Source: Saccharopolyspora erythraea (GTDB lineage: Bacteria > Actinomycetota > Actinomycetes > Mycobacteriales > Pseudonocardiaceae). From it: DNA of 64,000 nt. The first letter of the stretch is position 1. Every line of letters begins with the position of its first letter. Under the pieces are notes generated by a model. The model saw only the letters and a program-made list of their open reading frames with translations. It ran no database searches and had not been told where the DNA came from. The stretch spans positions 3,472,001-3,536,000 of the forward strand of contig NZ_CP054839.1 in the NCBI RefSeq assembly GCF_018141105.1. The letters run 5' to 3'. This document shows, one piece after another, positions 51,110-60,143 of this stretch. Position numbers and translations under genes: made by a program.

Positions 51110-51389
51110 GGACGAGTTCGCATCCGGGGCTGGAGTGATCCAGTCCATGGGTGCGGTGGGAAGCTCCGCGGACAACGCCGCCGCCGAAAGCCTGAACGCG
51201 GCCTTCAAGCGTGAGACCCTCCAGGGCACCCGGTGCTGGGACAGTGAACGCCACGCGCGGCTAGCCGCGTTCGGCCGGCTGCACCGCTACAACACCCGCC
51301 GTCGTCATTCCCACCTCGGTCAGCGATCCCCGATCGCCTACGAGGACAGCCTGATCCCGTCATCGACTACGCTGCCCGAAGCCGCATAA
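51110..51389 (+). mobile_element. IS3-family transposase remnant (C-terminal integrase part)
   Basis: The plus strand encodes the end of an IS3 OrfB integrase: GVIQSMGAVGSSADNAAAES containing the third acidic catalytic region, NAAFKRETLQG, and RYNTRRRHSHLGQRSPIAYE. OrfA, the first two catalytic aspartates and terminal repeats are not seen, so it is immobile. Its right end overlaps the 3' end of the membrane-protein gene at 51338-52069, which it probably truncated. Confidence 0.8.
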
Positions 51390-52069
51390 CCCCGTGTCCG
51401 ACACCCGGGGGCAAGGCCCGCCGGCAGCCACACCGTGAATCCGGACAGTACGACTGCGGCCAGCATCGGCTCGCCATAGGGCGCTGCGCTTGCGACCGAT
51501 AGCAGCGAGGGCAGCAGCGCGATGGCGGTCGCGGTCCGGGCGGCGGAACGGCGGCCGGCGGCCAGCAGCAGGTAGGCGGGAACCCACGCCAGTTGCAGGA
51601 GGATGCCCACGACCCTCGTCCACTCCTCCCACGGCGCGACAGGGGAAGGGCTCCAGTCGAAGCGGTGCATCCGGCTGGCGATCGCCAGACCTGCCACCGA
51701 GACGGTCGCGGTCGCGGCTTGTGCGAGTAGTCCCAGCAGGGCGATAAGCCGCACCGCGTCGCCCATGCGGCGGGCGTGGGCCGGGGCGTGTACACCGCCG
51801 AAACGCGTCCGCACAGCGAGCGCGGCGATCGATGCGACCTCGCCCCGGTCAGGCCAGCCGTACTCGCCCCTGAGCTGGTCGATCTCCTCCTCGTCGCCTG
51901 GTTCGGCACGTGATCCGGGGCTGTCGGGAGTGGGATCGCCGCGGCCGTTCTCGCCGGCCGCTTCGCCGGCCAGGAACACCGCCACGAGCTCCTCCTCGCG
52001 CTCGGTGCGGTACCAGCGCGGCAACAGCCGCAGCAGGAACCGGTAGCGGGAGTCCAACGGCGTCATCAT
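51338..52069 (-). CDS. Membrane protein co-encoded with PadR regulator, 3' end altered by IS remnant
   Basis: This product of about 243 residues has a polar N-terminal region (RYRFLLRLLPRWYRTEREEE) followed by about four hydrophobic segments, including LIALLGLLAQAATATVSVAG and ILLQLAWVPAYLLLAAG. Such proteins typically follow PadR regulators in actinobacteria. GGAGGT lies 8 bases before ATG 52069, which overlaps the PadR stop. The last 17 or so residues are antisense to the IS3 remnant, so the native C-terminus is lost or replaced. The function is unknown. Confidence 0.7.
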   Translation of the reverse strand: MMTPLDSRYRFLLRLLPRWYRTEREEELVAVFLAGEAAGENGRGDPTPDSPGSRAEPGDEEEIDQLRGEYGWPDRGEVASIAALAVRTRFGGVHAPAHARRMGDAVRLIALLGLLAQAATATVSVAGLAIASRMHRFDWSPSPVAPWEEWTRVVGILLQLAWVPAYLLLAAGRRSAARTATAIALLPSLLSVASAAPYGEPMLAAVVLSGFTVWLPAGLAPGCRTRGYAASGSVVDDGIRLSS

Positions 52070-52404
52070 CACGCACCACCTCCGGGCGCGGGCCGAAATC
52101 CCCGGGCGCGCAGGCGTTGGGTCGCGACCTGAGCGGTTTCCGCCCGATGGGCGGCTTCCCGGGAAAGCGCGGTCATCCCGTCCTCGGTCAGGCGGTAGTA
52201 GCGCCGGAGCCGACCGTTGTGCACCTCTTCCCGGTCGAGTCCGACGAGACCATCGGCGCTGAGGCGGTCCAGCACGCCGTAGAGGGTCCCGACCCGCAAC
52301 ACCACCTGCTCATCGGAGAGTTCGCTGACCGCGCGCACGATCCCGTAGCCGTGCAGCGGGCCCTCCGCCAGCACTGTCAGTACCAGGAACGTCTGCTCCG
52401 ACAT
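52069..52404 (-). CDS. PadR family transcriptional regulator
   Basis: This 111-residue winged-helix protein has LAEGPLHGYGIVRAVSEL, RVGTLYGVLDRLSADGLVGL and the wing GRLRRYYRLTEDGMTAL, the full PadR pattern. The ATG at 52404 with GAAGG upstream is preferred to 52419. A perfect 11-base-arm palindrome lies 22 bases upstream, almost certainly its own operator. It overlaps the following membrane-protein gene, a common regulator-effector pair. Confidence 0.88.
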   Translation of the reverse strand: MSEQTFLVLTVLAEGPLHGYGIVRAVSELSDEQVVLRVGTLYGVLDRLSADGLVGLDREEVHNGRLRRYYRLTEDGMTALSREAAHRAETAQVATQRLRARGFRPAPGGGA

Positions 52405-52425
52405 CGTCTGCCTTCGCATGGCCGC

Positions 52426-52454
52426 CGCTATATATCACTTTGCGATATATAGCG
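52426..52454. promoter_or_regulatory. Perfect palindromic PadR operator
   Basis: Arms CGCTATATATC and GATATATAGCG flank ACTTTGC. The TATATATC/GATATATA core is typical of PadR boxes and overlaps the probable -10 region, so the protein should repress itself. Confidence 0.8.
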
Positions 52455-52767
52455 CCTGCAGGGACGAAGCCGACTGTCTTCCTCCGCCGATGCGGGGACA
52501 GGTGCCGCGGTCGCGCGAGTGCGCCGGGAGCGCCGTTGCCAGCCGCCGAGGACGACGCGCGGGAACTGCCGGGGGAGGTGGCTACGGGCAGCTCCCGGAT
52601 GTGCTGCCCGTAGCCGGTTCCCCTAGGTGCGGGCTTCCGACGACCCCCAGGCGTCGGTGCCCGCCGTGATCTGTTGTAGTCCGGATAAGTTGTCCGGGGT
52701 CGGTGGCTGGACTCCGGACAAAGATCTTCAGGACAATCGGCCGTTGATCGGAGGGGGTGTTCCGGAG
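52455..52767. other. Region between padR and the NTPase-WD40 gene
   Basis: About 310 bases with no supported gene. A repeated TTGT-AGTCCGGATAAG-TTGTCCGG tract near 52674-52699 precedes the large gene and may belong to its promoter. Confidence 0.35.
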
Positions 52768-55700
52768 GTGCCTCGACCGGAGCGTCCGCTGGATGCGGAC
52801 AACGGGCCGGTTGCGGAGTTCGCGGCTGAGCTGCGGCTTCTGCGGGAGAAGGCGGGTAGTCCGCGGTATCGCGAGCTGTCGCGTCGGGCGCATTATTCGG
52901 TGACGACGTTGTCCGACGCGGCGGGCGGGAAGAAGTTGCCGACGCTTGCGGTGACGCTGGCCTACGTGCAGGCGTGCGGCGGCGATCGGCGGGAGTGGGA
53001 GCAGCGGTGGCAGGAGGTGACCGCACGGCTCGCCGTCCAGGACAACACCGCCGCGGCGGCCAACGGTGAGGCACCCGAGCTCGAGTGCCCCTATGTCGGG
53101 TTGGCCGCGTTCGGGCCCGAGGACGCGGAGCGGTTCTTCGGCCGCGACCGGGCGATCGGGGATGTGCTCGCCCGCATCCGCGAGGACCGCTTCCTCGCGG
53201 TGACGGGCGCTTCGGGTGCGGGCAAGTCGTCGTTGCTGCGTGCGGGTGTGGTGCCGAAGTTGCGTGCGAGCGGCGCGCGGACCGCGGTCCTGACGCCGAC
53301 CCACCGCCCGCTGGAGGCCCTGGCCGCGCACCTGGGACACCTGACCGGCGAGTCGGCCACACGGCTGCATCGTGAGCTGGCCGAGGACCCGCAGGCCCTG
53401 CATCTGGCGGTGCTGCAGGCCCTGGCCGACGAGCCGGCGGAGTCCGAGCTGGTGCTGGTGGTGGACCAGTTCGAGGAGATCTTCACCCTCTGCCCCGACA
53501 CCACCGTGCGCGCCGCTTTCCTCGTGCAGCTGGCCACCGCGGTCCACGCCGACAACTCCCGTCTGCGGGTTGTGCTGGGGATCCGCTCGGACTTCTTCGC
53601 GCGATGCCTGCAACATCCTGAGCTGGTGCCGCTCATGCGGGCGCCGGAGATCATCGAGGCGATGTCGACTGAGGAGTTGCGGCGGGCGATCACTCAGCCG
53701 GCGGTGAGTCAGGGCTGCACGGTTGAGGGTGCGTTGCTGGCGGAGATCACGGCGCAGGCGTCGGGGCAGGTTGGGATGCTGCCGCTGGTTTCGCACGTGC
53801 TGCGGGAGACCTGGCAGCGTCGTCGGGGCAACACTCTGACGTTGGTGGGCTACGAAGCCAGCGGCGGTATTCGCCACGCATTGGCCCACACGGCGGAGCA
53901 CCTCTACACCGGGTTTACCGAGGCGCAGCAGCGTCGGGCTCGGGATTTGCTGGTGCGGCTGGTGGCGCTGGGGGAGGGGACGGAGGACACGAAGCGTCGT
54001 ATCAGCCGCGGCGAGCTCGATCCCGACGCGGACACCGACGCGGTGCTCGATGCCTTGGCGCGGGCCAGGTTGGTCACCGTTGATGACGACGGTATCGAGA
54101 TCACCCACGAAGCCCTGATCCGTTCTTGGTCCCGGCTGCGGCAGTGGATCGACGCGGACCGCGAGGGTGTTCGGCTGCACCGCGAGCTCACCGCCGCCAC
54201 CACCACCTGGGAACGTCTCGCCCACGATCCCGGCGCTCTGTATCGGGGCGCGCAGCTGACCATCACCCGTGACTGGGTCACCCGCGCGGAGCCGGCTCTT
54301 ACCGGTAGAGAACGGCAGTTCCTCCATGCCAGCACTGCCGCCGAGCGGCGCGAACACCGCGCTCGCGTGCTCCGCACCCGTGTGCTCCACGGGGCGTGCG
54401 TCAGCCTCGCGCTGCTGCTGGTCGTGGCGTCGGTGACCGCGGTCAGCGTCTACAACGGCGGTCAGCAGTCCATGTCGCGGCAGCTTGCCCAGCAGGCGCG
54501 GGACGCGCAGGCCACCGACCCCGCCGCGGCGATCCGCCTCGGCCTCCAAGCCCACGGAACCACCACGCTCGACGGCTCCACCACTGCCGAAGGACGCAGC
54601 GCGCTACTGAGCACCGCGGGACACCTCGATCACCACGGCACGCTGCCCAGCAACGGTGAACGCGTCAACGGGGTGGGGAAGCTGGCGTTCAGTCCCGACG
54701 GAGGTCTGCTCGCCTCCGCCGACCCCGAGCAGGTATCCGTCTGGGACGTCGCCACCCGTCGCTTGCGCACCCGGCTCACCGCCCCCGCCGCGAACAGGTC
54801 GGACCGTCCCGCCCCGTACGGGGCCGCGGCGTTTTCTCCCGATGGAACCCGCGTTGCTGCCAGTACCACCCGGGTCACCGGACGCATCGACGTGTGGCGG
54901 CTGGACGAACCCGGCCGGCCCTTCATCAGCCTGCCGTCGACCACCACGGGCAACGATCTCGAGTTCAGCCCGGACGGCCGCGTGCTCGCGACCGCCGGTG
55001 GCCCGCGCATCGAGCTCTGGGACCTCGACACGGGCCACCTTCTCGAAGCTTTTCCCATCATCAATGGTTATTCGGTGTCGTTCTCCCCCGATGGCCGGCT
55101 GCTTGCCTACTCCGGATATCCGGGGGACGTCATGATCTGGGACCGTGACACGCGAGGCCCCGCGTCCGCGTTACCGGGCTCGTACGGGCACTTCGAGCCG
55201 AGGTTCAGCCCTGACGGTCGCAAGCTGGTCACGATGGGCACCAGCGGCACGGGGCCGACCATCTGGGACGTCGCCGGCCGCACCGCGGAGATGAGCATCC
55301 ACCAGGACAGCGCGATCTGGGAATTCGCGTTCTCGCCTGCGGATCAGTCACTGGTCATCGCCAACTCCGACGGCAGCGTCGACCGGCGCGATCACAACGG
55401 CAGCGGGCCACCCGTGCGGCTGGTGCCCGCCCGCCCCGGGGATCGGGTGGCGAGCATGAGCGTCAGCCGGACCGGCATCATCGCCATGACGACGTGGACC
55501 TTCGGCGACGCCATCACGCTGTGGGATACGAACCGGCTTCCCACCCGGCGGGACAGCGGCCCTTATCCCGAAGCTCTCACCTTCAGTGCGGAGGGCAGGC
55601 ACCTGCTCGGCGCGTACAAGTCCGGTGAACTCACGACCTGGGCCGCCGAGCAGCTTCACCGCGTCGACTCGGCACCTGTGCTGCCGGGGGCTCCGGGGGC

Positions 55701-56541
55701 GACGCTGGCCGGTTTCAGCGCTGGGGGCAGGCGGTTCGTCGCCGTCACCAGTGCCGACGATCCACCACACCGCACGATCACGGTCGGCGATGTGGCTACT
55801 CGCACACCCATCGCTGTCGTCAGCGGGCCCCACACTTACCGGGCGGTCAACGCCCAGGGCACGCTGCTGGCCACCACCGGACCCGACGGTCTCCACGTCT
55901 GGAACGTCCAGGGTCCGGCGGCTCGGTTGGTCCACACGTTCTCCGACGTCCACCCCGATGCCACGGTCGCGTTCAGCCCCGACTCGCAGCATTTGGCAAC
56001 CACGCGTGTGGATGGATCGTTCGGCGTGTGGGATCTGACCACCGGACGCTCCATCACACTGCCGATAGCCGCCGGCCCGGCAGACGACCTCGTGCCCCGG
56101 TACTCACCGAACGGCCGCATTCTGGCAGTGCGCACCGCCACCGGCGTGACACTGTGGAACGCGATCACCCGCACCCCGCTGGGAACCATCCCCGGCCACT
56201 ACGGCCACGCCCTCGCCTTCAGCCCCGACTCCCAACGCCTCGCCCTGGCCACCCCGGACAACGCAATCGTCATCCGCGACCTCCCATCCCGCGCCGAGTG
56301 GGCAACCCTGACCGGCACAGTGGCCGACAGACCTGACGCGATCTCGACCTTGACGTGGTCCCCGGACGGAACGCGGCTCGCCGCCGCAGGCAACTCCCTC
56401 ATGCTCTGGAGCACCGACATCGAGCAGGCCACGACGGCACTCTGCGACACCCTGACTCGTGACTTCCCCGATGAAGCCCAACCCCTGCCCTCGGATTGCG
56501 CATCAAGGGAGGTCATGACTCACGCAGCCGCGCTTCGGTAG
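52768..56541 (+). CDS. HTH-NTPase (nSTAND1-like)-WD40 protein
   Basis: This 1257-residue protein has several parts in order. An XRE-type helix-turn-helix lies near residues 15-75 (FAAELRLLREKAGSPRYREL, SVTTLSDAAGGKKLPTLAVT). The NTPase starts at PYVGLAAFGPEDAERFFGRD, with Walker A TGASGAGKSSLLRAG and Walker B LVLVVDQFEEIF. A transmembrane segment lies near 555 (CVSLALLLVVASVTAVSVY). About twelve WD40-like repeats with FSPDG blocks follow to the end. STAND NTPases are switches that oligomerise on ligand binding; many act in signalling or conflict systems. The GTG at 52768 follows GGAGGGGG. The signal sensed is unknown. Confidence 0.9.
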   Translation: MPRPERPLDADNGPVAEFAAELRLLREKAGSPRYRELSRRAHYSVTTLSDAAGGKKLPTLAVTLAYVQACGGDRREWEQRWQEVTARLAVQDNTAAAANGEAPELECPYVGLAAFGPEDAERFFGRDRAIGDVLARIREDRFLAVTGASGAGKSSLLRAGVVPKLRASGARTAVLTPTHRPLEALAAHLGHLTGESATRLHRELAEDPQALHLAVLQALADEPAESELVLVVDQFEEIFTLCPDTTVRAAFLVQLATAVHADNSRLRVVLGIRSDFFARCLQHPELVPLMRAPEIIEAMSTEELRRAITQPAVSQGCTVEGALLAEITAQASGQVGMLPLVSHVLRETWQRRRGNTLTLVGYEASGGIRHALAHTAEHLYTGFTEAQQRRARDLLVRLVALGEGTEDTKRRISRGELDPDADTDAVLDALARARLVTVDDDGIEITHEALIRSWSRLRQWIDADREGVRLHRELTAATTTWERLAHDPGALYRGAQLTITRDWVTRAEPALTGRERQFLHASTAAERREHRARVLRTRVLHGACVSLALLLVVASVTAVSVYNGGQQSMSRQLAQQARDAQATDPAAAIRLGLQAHGTTTLDGSTTAEGRSALLSTAGHLDHHGTLPSNGERVNGVGKLAFSPDGGLLASADPEQVSVWDVATRRLRTRLTAPAANRSDRPAPYGAAAFSPDGTRVAASTTRVTGRIDVWRLDEPGRPFISLPSTTTGNDLEFSPDGRVLATAGGPRIELWDLDTGHLLEAFPIINGYSVSFSPDGRLLAYSGYPGDVMIWDRDTRGPASALPGSYGHFEPRFSPDGRKLVTMGTSGTGPTIWDVAGRTAEMSIHQDSAIWEFAFSPADQSLVIANSDGSVDRRDHNGSGPPVRLVPARPGDRVASMSVSRTGIIAMTTWTFGDAITLWDTNRLPTRRDSGPYPEALTFSAEGRHLLGAYKSGELTTWAAEQLHRVDSAPVLPGAPGATLAGFSAGGRRFVAVTSADDPPHRTITVGDVATRTPIAVVSGPHTYRAVNAQGTLLATTGPDGLHVWNVQGPAARLVHTFSDVHPDATVAFSPDSQHLATTRVDGSFGVWDLTTGRSITLPIAAGPADDLVPRYSPNGRILAVRTATGVTLWNAITRTPLGTIPGHYGHALAFSPDSQRLALATPDNAIVIRDLPSRAEWATLTGTVADRPDAISTLTWSPDGTRLAAAGNSLMLWSTDIEQATTALCDTLTRDFPDEAQPLPSDCASREVMTHAAALR

Positions 56542-56614
56542 TTCCGAAGCAGCAGGAACGCAGCGTCCATGGCTATTGACAAGGCGCCCTTTCGCAACGC
56601 CTCCGCGCGGCGGT

Positions 56615-56944
56615 TGCGCCCGGGAACTGCTCGCGCAGGACGAGCTCCCCACAGCGGTCGTCGCAGGCAACGACCGCAGTGCACACGGCCTGCTCACCAC
56701 GCTCCTGCGCGCCGGGGTCCACGTGCCCGAGGACGTGTCCATCGTCGGCTATGACGACAGCCAGCTCGCGCGCCTGTCGTTCATCGATCTGACCTCCGTG
56801 CGCCAGGACGCAGCCGAAGTGGCCGAGCTAGCCGTCCAGGCCGCCGTTGAACGACTCGACGGCGGGCGCGCCGCCGACCGCGACATCGTCCTCAACCCCA
56901 CCCTTGTCGTGCGGGGAAGCACCGGGCCGCCGCGCGCTTCGTGA
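56615..56944 (+). pseudogene. C-terminal fragment of a LacI/GalR family regulator
   Basis: About 110 residues match the end of LacI-type repressors: ELPTAVVAGNDRSAHGLLTT, VPEDVSIVGYDDSQLARLSF and LTSVRQDAAEVAELAV. The DNA-binding domain and the first half of the sugar-binding domain are missing. The upstream 70 bases show no continuation. It is a decayed gene. Confidence 0.78.
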
Positions 56945-56946
56945 AG

Positions 56947-57429
56947 CTAGTCGCGTCGGGCTCCGTCTGGCCAGATGATGCTCACGGGTGTGCCGCGTTC
57001 GCGGGCGGCGGCGACCACGTCGGCGGTGCCGCCGTAGCCGCGTGCGGGTTCGCCGTCCCAGACCGCGAACAGCCTGTCGGCCATTTCAAGCATTTTGATG
57101 CTGGCGGCCATGTGCGCTTCGGAGGTGGAGTCGGGGAAGTCGAGCCGGACGACGTCGGAGGCGCGGCTGAACAGGTCGTCGTATTCAACGTGGTGCTCTT
57201 CGGGCAGTTTGTCGCGGTAGTTGGTTGCCGGGACGATGACGACCAGTGAGCCACCGCGGTCGAGCACCGCCCGGGCGAAGAGCGCGTCCGCGCCGTCGGC
57301 GAGGCAGCTCAAGCCGACCAGGAAGTCTTCGTCATATTGCCCGAGGTCTGCGTAGAGCGCCCAGCTCACCAGCCCGGCCGTCGGCGGTGCGAGACCTCGG
57401 TGGCCTGTCACGGCAAGTCGGCTCACCAT
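56947..57429 (-). CDS. SLOG/LOG-like Rossmann protein
   Basis: This 160-residue protein has a Rossmann-like nucleotide-binding fold of the SLOG type: SRLAVTGHRGL at the N-terminus, FLVGLSCLADGADALFARAV with the phosphate-binding turn, SLVVIVPATNYRDKLPEEHH and LFAVWDGEPARGYGGTADVV near the end. SLOG proteins bind or hydrolyse nucleotide signals and are frequent in defence and stress loci. GAGGAG precedes the start. It lies head-to-tail with the 124-residue and XRE genes on the same strand, which suggests a functional set. Confidence 0.7.
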   Translation of the reverse strand: MVSRLAVTGHRGLAPPTAGLVSWALYADLGQYDEDFLVGLSCLADGADALFARAVLDRGGSLVVIVPATNYRDKLPEEHHVEYDDLFSRASDVVRLDFPDSTSEAHMAASIKMLEMADRLFAVWDGEPARGYGGTADVVAAARERGTPVSIIWPDGARRD

Positions 57430-57564
57430 TGCTCCTCGTCGTAGAGCCCGATCAATCGACATGCCTGAGTCCATTCGCTGGCTCATCGAACACGACCAGC
57501 TCGAGGTGGATCGTCCCCTCGTCGTGCAATTCCTCGGTGGCCCCTGGCCGGGCGATTGCCGGGC

Positions 57565-57939
57565 TCAGGATGTGCTGGCTGCCACTTCCGCTTCGATGCG
57601 TTCGAAGATGTCGACCTCGGTTTCCTTCTGCCATTCGGGCATGTCGGCCCAGTCGGCGATGTAGGCGGGCTTGGGGTCGGGGATGTGGCGGTAGATCTGC
57701 CCGATCCAGCAGGTGGCGACGAAGCGGCCCTTCTGTTCGCGGGTGAGCTTGGCGGTGTTGCCGTCGGTGGCCACGATGAAGTCGTGCACCTGCTGGTACA
57801 CGGCCGCGGCACTGGCGCGTTCCCAGTCGGGTGTGTCATCCCAGGAGGCGATGTAGCCGGGCTTGGGTTCGCCGGGGTAGTGCTTGGTCACTCCGGCGAT
57901 CCAGGCCTCGCGGAAGATCCGTCCCTGCTCGTCGGACAC
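57565..57939 (-). CDS. Conserved hypothetical protein, 124 residues, adjacent to XRE regulator
   Basis: The protein has two copies of a related unit, HYPGEPKPGYIASWDDTPDW and HIPDPKPAYIADWADMPEWQ, each with the KP-x-YIA-W-x-D-x-P-W pattern, joined by helical segments. This internal duplication suggests a symmetric binding protein. The GTG at 57939 with AAGGAGAA upstream begins 12 bases after the XRE gene ends, so the two are co-transcribed. Function unknown; similar proteins seem to be confined to actinobacteria. Confidence 0.78.
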   Translation of the reverse strand: MSDEQGRIFREAWIAGVTKHYPGEPKPGYIASWDDTPDWERASAAAVYQQVHDFIVATDGNTAKLTREQKGRFVATCWIGQIYRHIPDPKPAYIADWADMPEWQKETEVDIFERIEAEVAASTS

Positions 57940-57950
57940 TGCGGTTCTCC

Positions 57951-59333
57951 TTACTGCCGTGGGGCGGGTGCGGTTGCAGCGGTTTTGAGTTGTGAGTCCA
58001 GGTAGCGGACGTGCCGGTCGGCCAGGTAGGGCACGAGTTGGGTGCGTAGGTCGCCGAGCTTGCGGCCGAGGTAGCCGGCCGAGGACGTCTGGCGCGCGAT
58101 GTCGAGTGCGGCGGCACCGTGCATGAGCAGTTGGTCGACATCGCCGCGTTGTGCTCCGACGGTGGCGAGGTCGGCGAGCACGCTGCTGCGTCGGCGGGTG
58201 GAGACGCCCGATTTCAGAGCCTCGATAAGGATCGGTTCGGCGAGGTCCGGGCGGCGGAGCGTGACGTAGCAGGAGCCGCGTTCTTCGTCGAGGCGCGAGC
58301 CCTCGAAGCGCAGCCAGCCCGTGGTCAGTGCCTGTGCGCTGAGTTCGTTGACGTGCTGGGCCTTGTCCAGTGCACGCCGACATGCCCCGAGGTCTCCGAC
58401 GCCGGCGTGGGTTTGGGCCTGGACGGCGGCGACCCAGTAACGGGTGGACCGGTCTGGATTACCGCGGACGGCCAGGTGCGCGGCTGCGTCCAGCAGTGGC
58501 GCGGCGTGGTCGTACTGTCGTTCGGTGATGCCGATGAACGCGTGCCGCGTCATGGCGCAGGCCCACAGGTCGAACTCGCGGGCTTCCTTGCTGGCGTGGG
58601 CGGCTTCGGAGTAGCAGTACGCCGCGTCGGCGTAGTGGTCGCTGTCGAAGAAGATCTCACCGCAAAGCTGGAACAGGTCCCCAGCCAGTGCGCACAGCCG
58701 GCGACGCAGTCCGGCCTCCTGCGGCTCGTTCAAGCTGTTGTGCAGGATGGCGAGATGCCGGCGTGCCGCCGGAAGGATCTCGCGCTTCGACCGCGCCGAG
58801 GAGAACTTGGTCCACAGCTCTGCGTTGAGGCGTTCGTAGGTGTCGACTGTCGCGGAGTCGAGCTGGCGGGGCTTCTCGATGCCGTGGACGAGTCGGTCGA
58901 TGTCGATCGAGGGAATCGAGAGCAGGCTGCCTGTGACCGTCACGAGGCGGAGTAGTTCACGGCGATTCACGTCGTCACGTTGCCAATCGTGCTCATGCGG
59001 CGAGCCGGATGACCGCGGAATGGGTGCTGTTGTGGCGCTCCTTGGTACCTCTGGGCACTGCAGTTCGGCAATCTTGAGCTGGTTCTCCTGCTGCCGGATT
59101 CGGTCGAAGTGGGCGAGCAGCTCGCCGCGTGCGTGCAGTGCCTGGTCGACGGCCTGCCAGAACTCGCGGCCGGGGCACTGGCGGCCCGCCTCGATGTGTG
59201 CGATCGACGTGCGGGAGTAGTTGGTGATCCGGCCGAGGGCGCTCTGATCGAGCAGAGACGCCTGGCGCCAGCCCTTGAGCGCAGCGCCCAGTCCCCGCCG
59301 CAGTTCGAGGACCGCGTCCGGCGTACGGGCCAT
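57951..59333 (-). CDS. XRE-family regulator with tetratricopeptide-like C-terminal domain
   Basis: This 460-residue protein has an N-terminal helix-turn-helix near residues 10-65 (LKGWRQASLLDQSALGRITN, SRTSIAHIEAGRQCPGREFW). After a linker comes an all-helical region of about 320 residues with TPR-like repeats (YADAAYCYSEAAHASKEARE, LDAAAHLAVRGNPDRSTRYW). This design is common in actinobacterial regulators that respond to peptides or metabolites. The start follows GGAGACC. It is divergent from the 59.5-61.5 kb genes and heads the leftward set with the 124-residue protein. Confidence 0.87.
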   Translation of the reverse strand: MARTPDAVLELRRGLGAALKGWRQASLLDQSALGRITNYSRTSIAHIEAGRQCPGREFWQAVDQALHARGELLAHFDRIRQQENQLKIAELQCPEVPRSATTAPIPRSSGSPHEHDWQRDDVNRRELLRLVTVTGSLLSIPSIDIDRLVHGIEKPRQLDSATVDTYERLNAELWTKFSSARSKREILPAARRHLAILHNSLNEPQEAGLRRRLCALAGDLFQLCGEIFFDSDHYADAAYCYSEAAHASKEAREFDLWACAMTRHAFIGITERQYDHAAPLLDAAAHLAVRGNPDRSTRYWVAAVQAQTHAGVGDLGACRRALDKAQHVNELSAQALTTGWLRFEGSRLDEERGSCYVTLRRPDLAEPILIEALKSGVSTRRRSSVLADLATVGAQRGDVDQLLMHGAAALDIARQTSSAGYLGRKLGDLRTQLVPYLADRHVRYLDSQLKTAATAPAPRQ

Positions 59334-59510
59334 GGAGGTCTCCAGTCGTGTGCTGAGCACCTGTCCGGTTCGCATCCAGCGTAGCCAGCCGCGTGATCAC
59401 CGAGGCGGATCTCGGTGTGGGAGTTGCGTCCACATCGTCGCCCACGGCAGCTCCACACGGTTACGTGGTGATCGCAGAGAGCAACAGTTGGCGGAAGGAC
59501 GCGGCAACGA

Positions 59511-60013
59511 ATGAGCTTGTCCGAGGTTGACGCGCTGTTGACCGAGCTGCGCCGACAAGCGTGGGTGCTCTACGTCTTCGGGCCGAAGGAGGAACCGGAA
59601 GTCTTGGCCACCGTGCTGAGACGGCCGACCTGCGCGGGGAGGACGACGCCACCGCGTTCCGCGCTCCGACGATGGCGGGTGCGGACGTGTTCGCGCCCGA
59701 ACTGGTGTCGTGGCAGTACCACTCGTCTGCCGTCTGGACGCTGCGTGCGGCGCTCACCCTGCCACCCCCTGGGCACGCCCAGGCACCGATAGCGGTGCTG
59801 AAGCCCGACCCGCTGTGCTTATTGCCTGCCGACCTCGGCCGACCCATCACCGTGCGACCGACTTCGCTCGCCGGAGCTCCTGCCCACACCAACTCGCCGG
59901 GATTCGGCGTCCATAGGCCCGGCTCGGTGTCGTTGCCTCCGAACCTCGGTATCGAGCCGCGCGGCTGGGCGGTGCATAACCGGAGCGCACCGCCCAGCCA
60001 CATCCACACATGA
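59511..60013 (+). pseudogene. Conserved actinobacterial hypothetical protein, frameshifted
   Basis: The ATG at 59511 starts MSLSEVDALLTELRRQAWVL with YVFGPKEEPEVLATVL. The evident continuation, ETADLRGEDDATAFRAPTMA then LVSWQYHSSAVWTLRAALTL, is in another frame from about 59617. Joined, they give a single soluble protein of 150 or so residues with the trailing end uncertain. Both halves keep strong codon bias. It begins the rightward set with the Cys-rich-tail protein and the kinase-like protein. Function unknown. Confidence 0.65.
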
Positions 60014-60143
60014 GCACATCAGGAAGGAGGAAAGACCGCTGCAGGCGGGATGGGCCTTGACGAATCGGCGCAGTCCAGCACTGGCCGGAACTCGCGGCCC
60101 ATTCCGCAAGAACTTCCAAGTCAAGTACACGTCAGGAGGAAAC

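Noticed and set aside
60012-60143. Strong GGAAGGAGG run and a 47-codon frame before the Cys-rich-tail gene
   Set aside because: The frame beginning at the nearby ATG has poor codon bias, runs into the next gene and has no plausible product.
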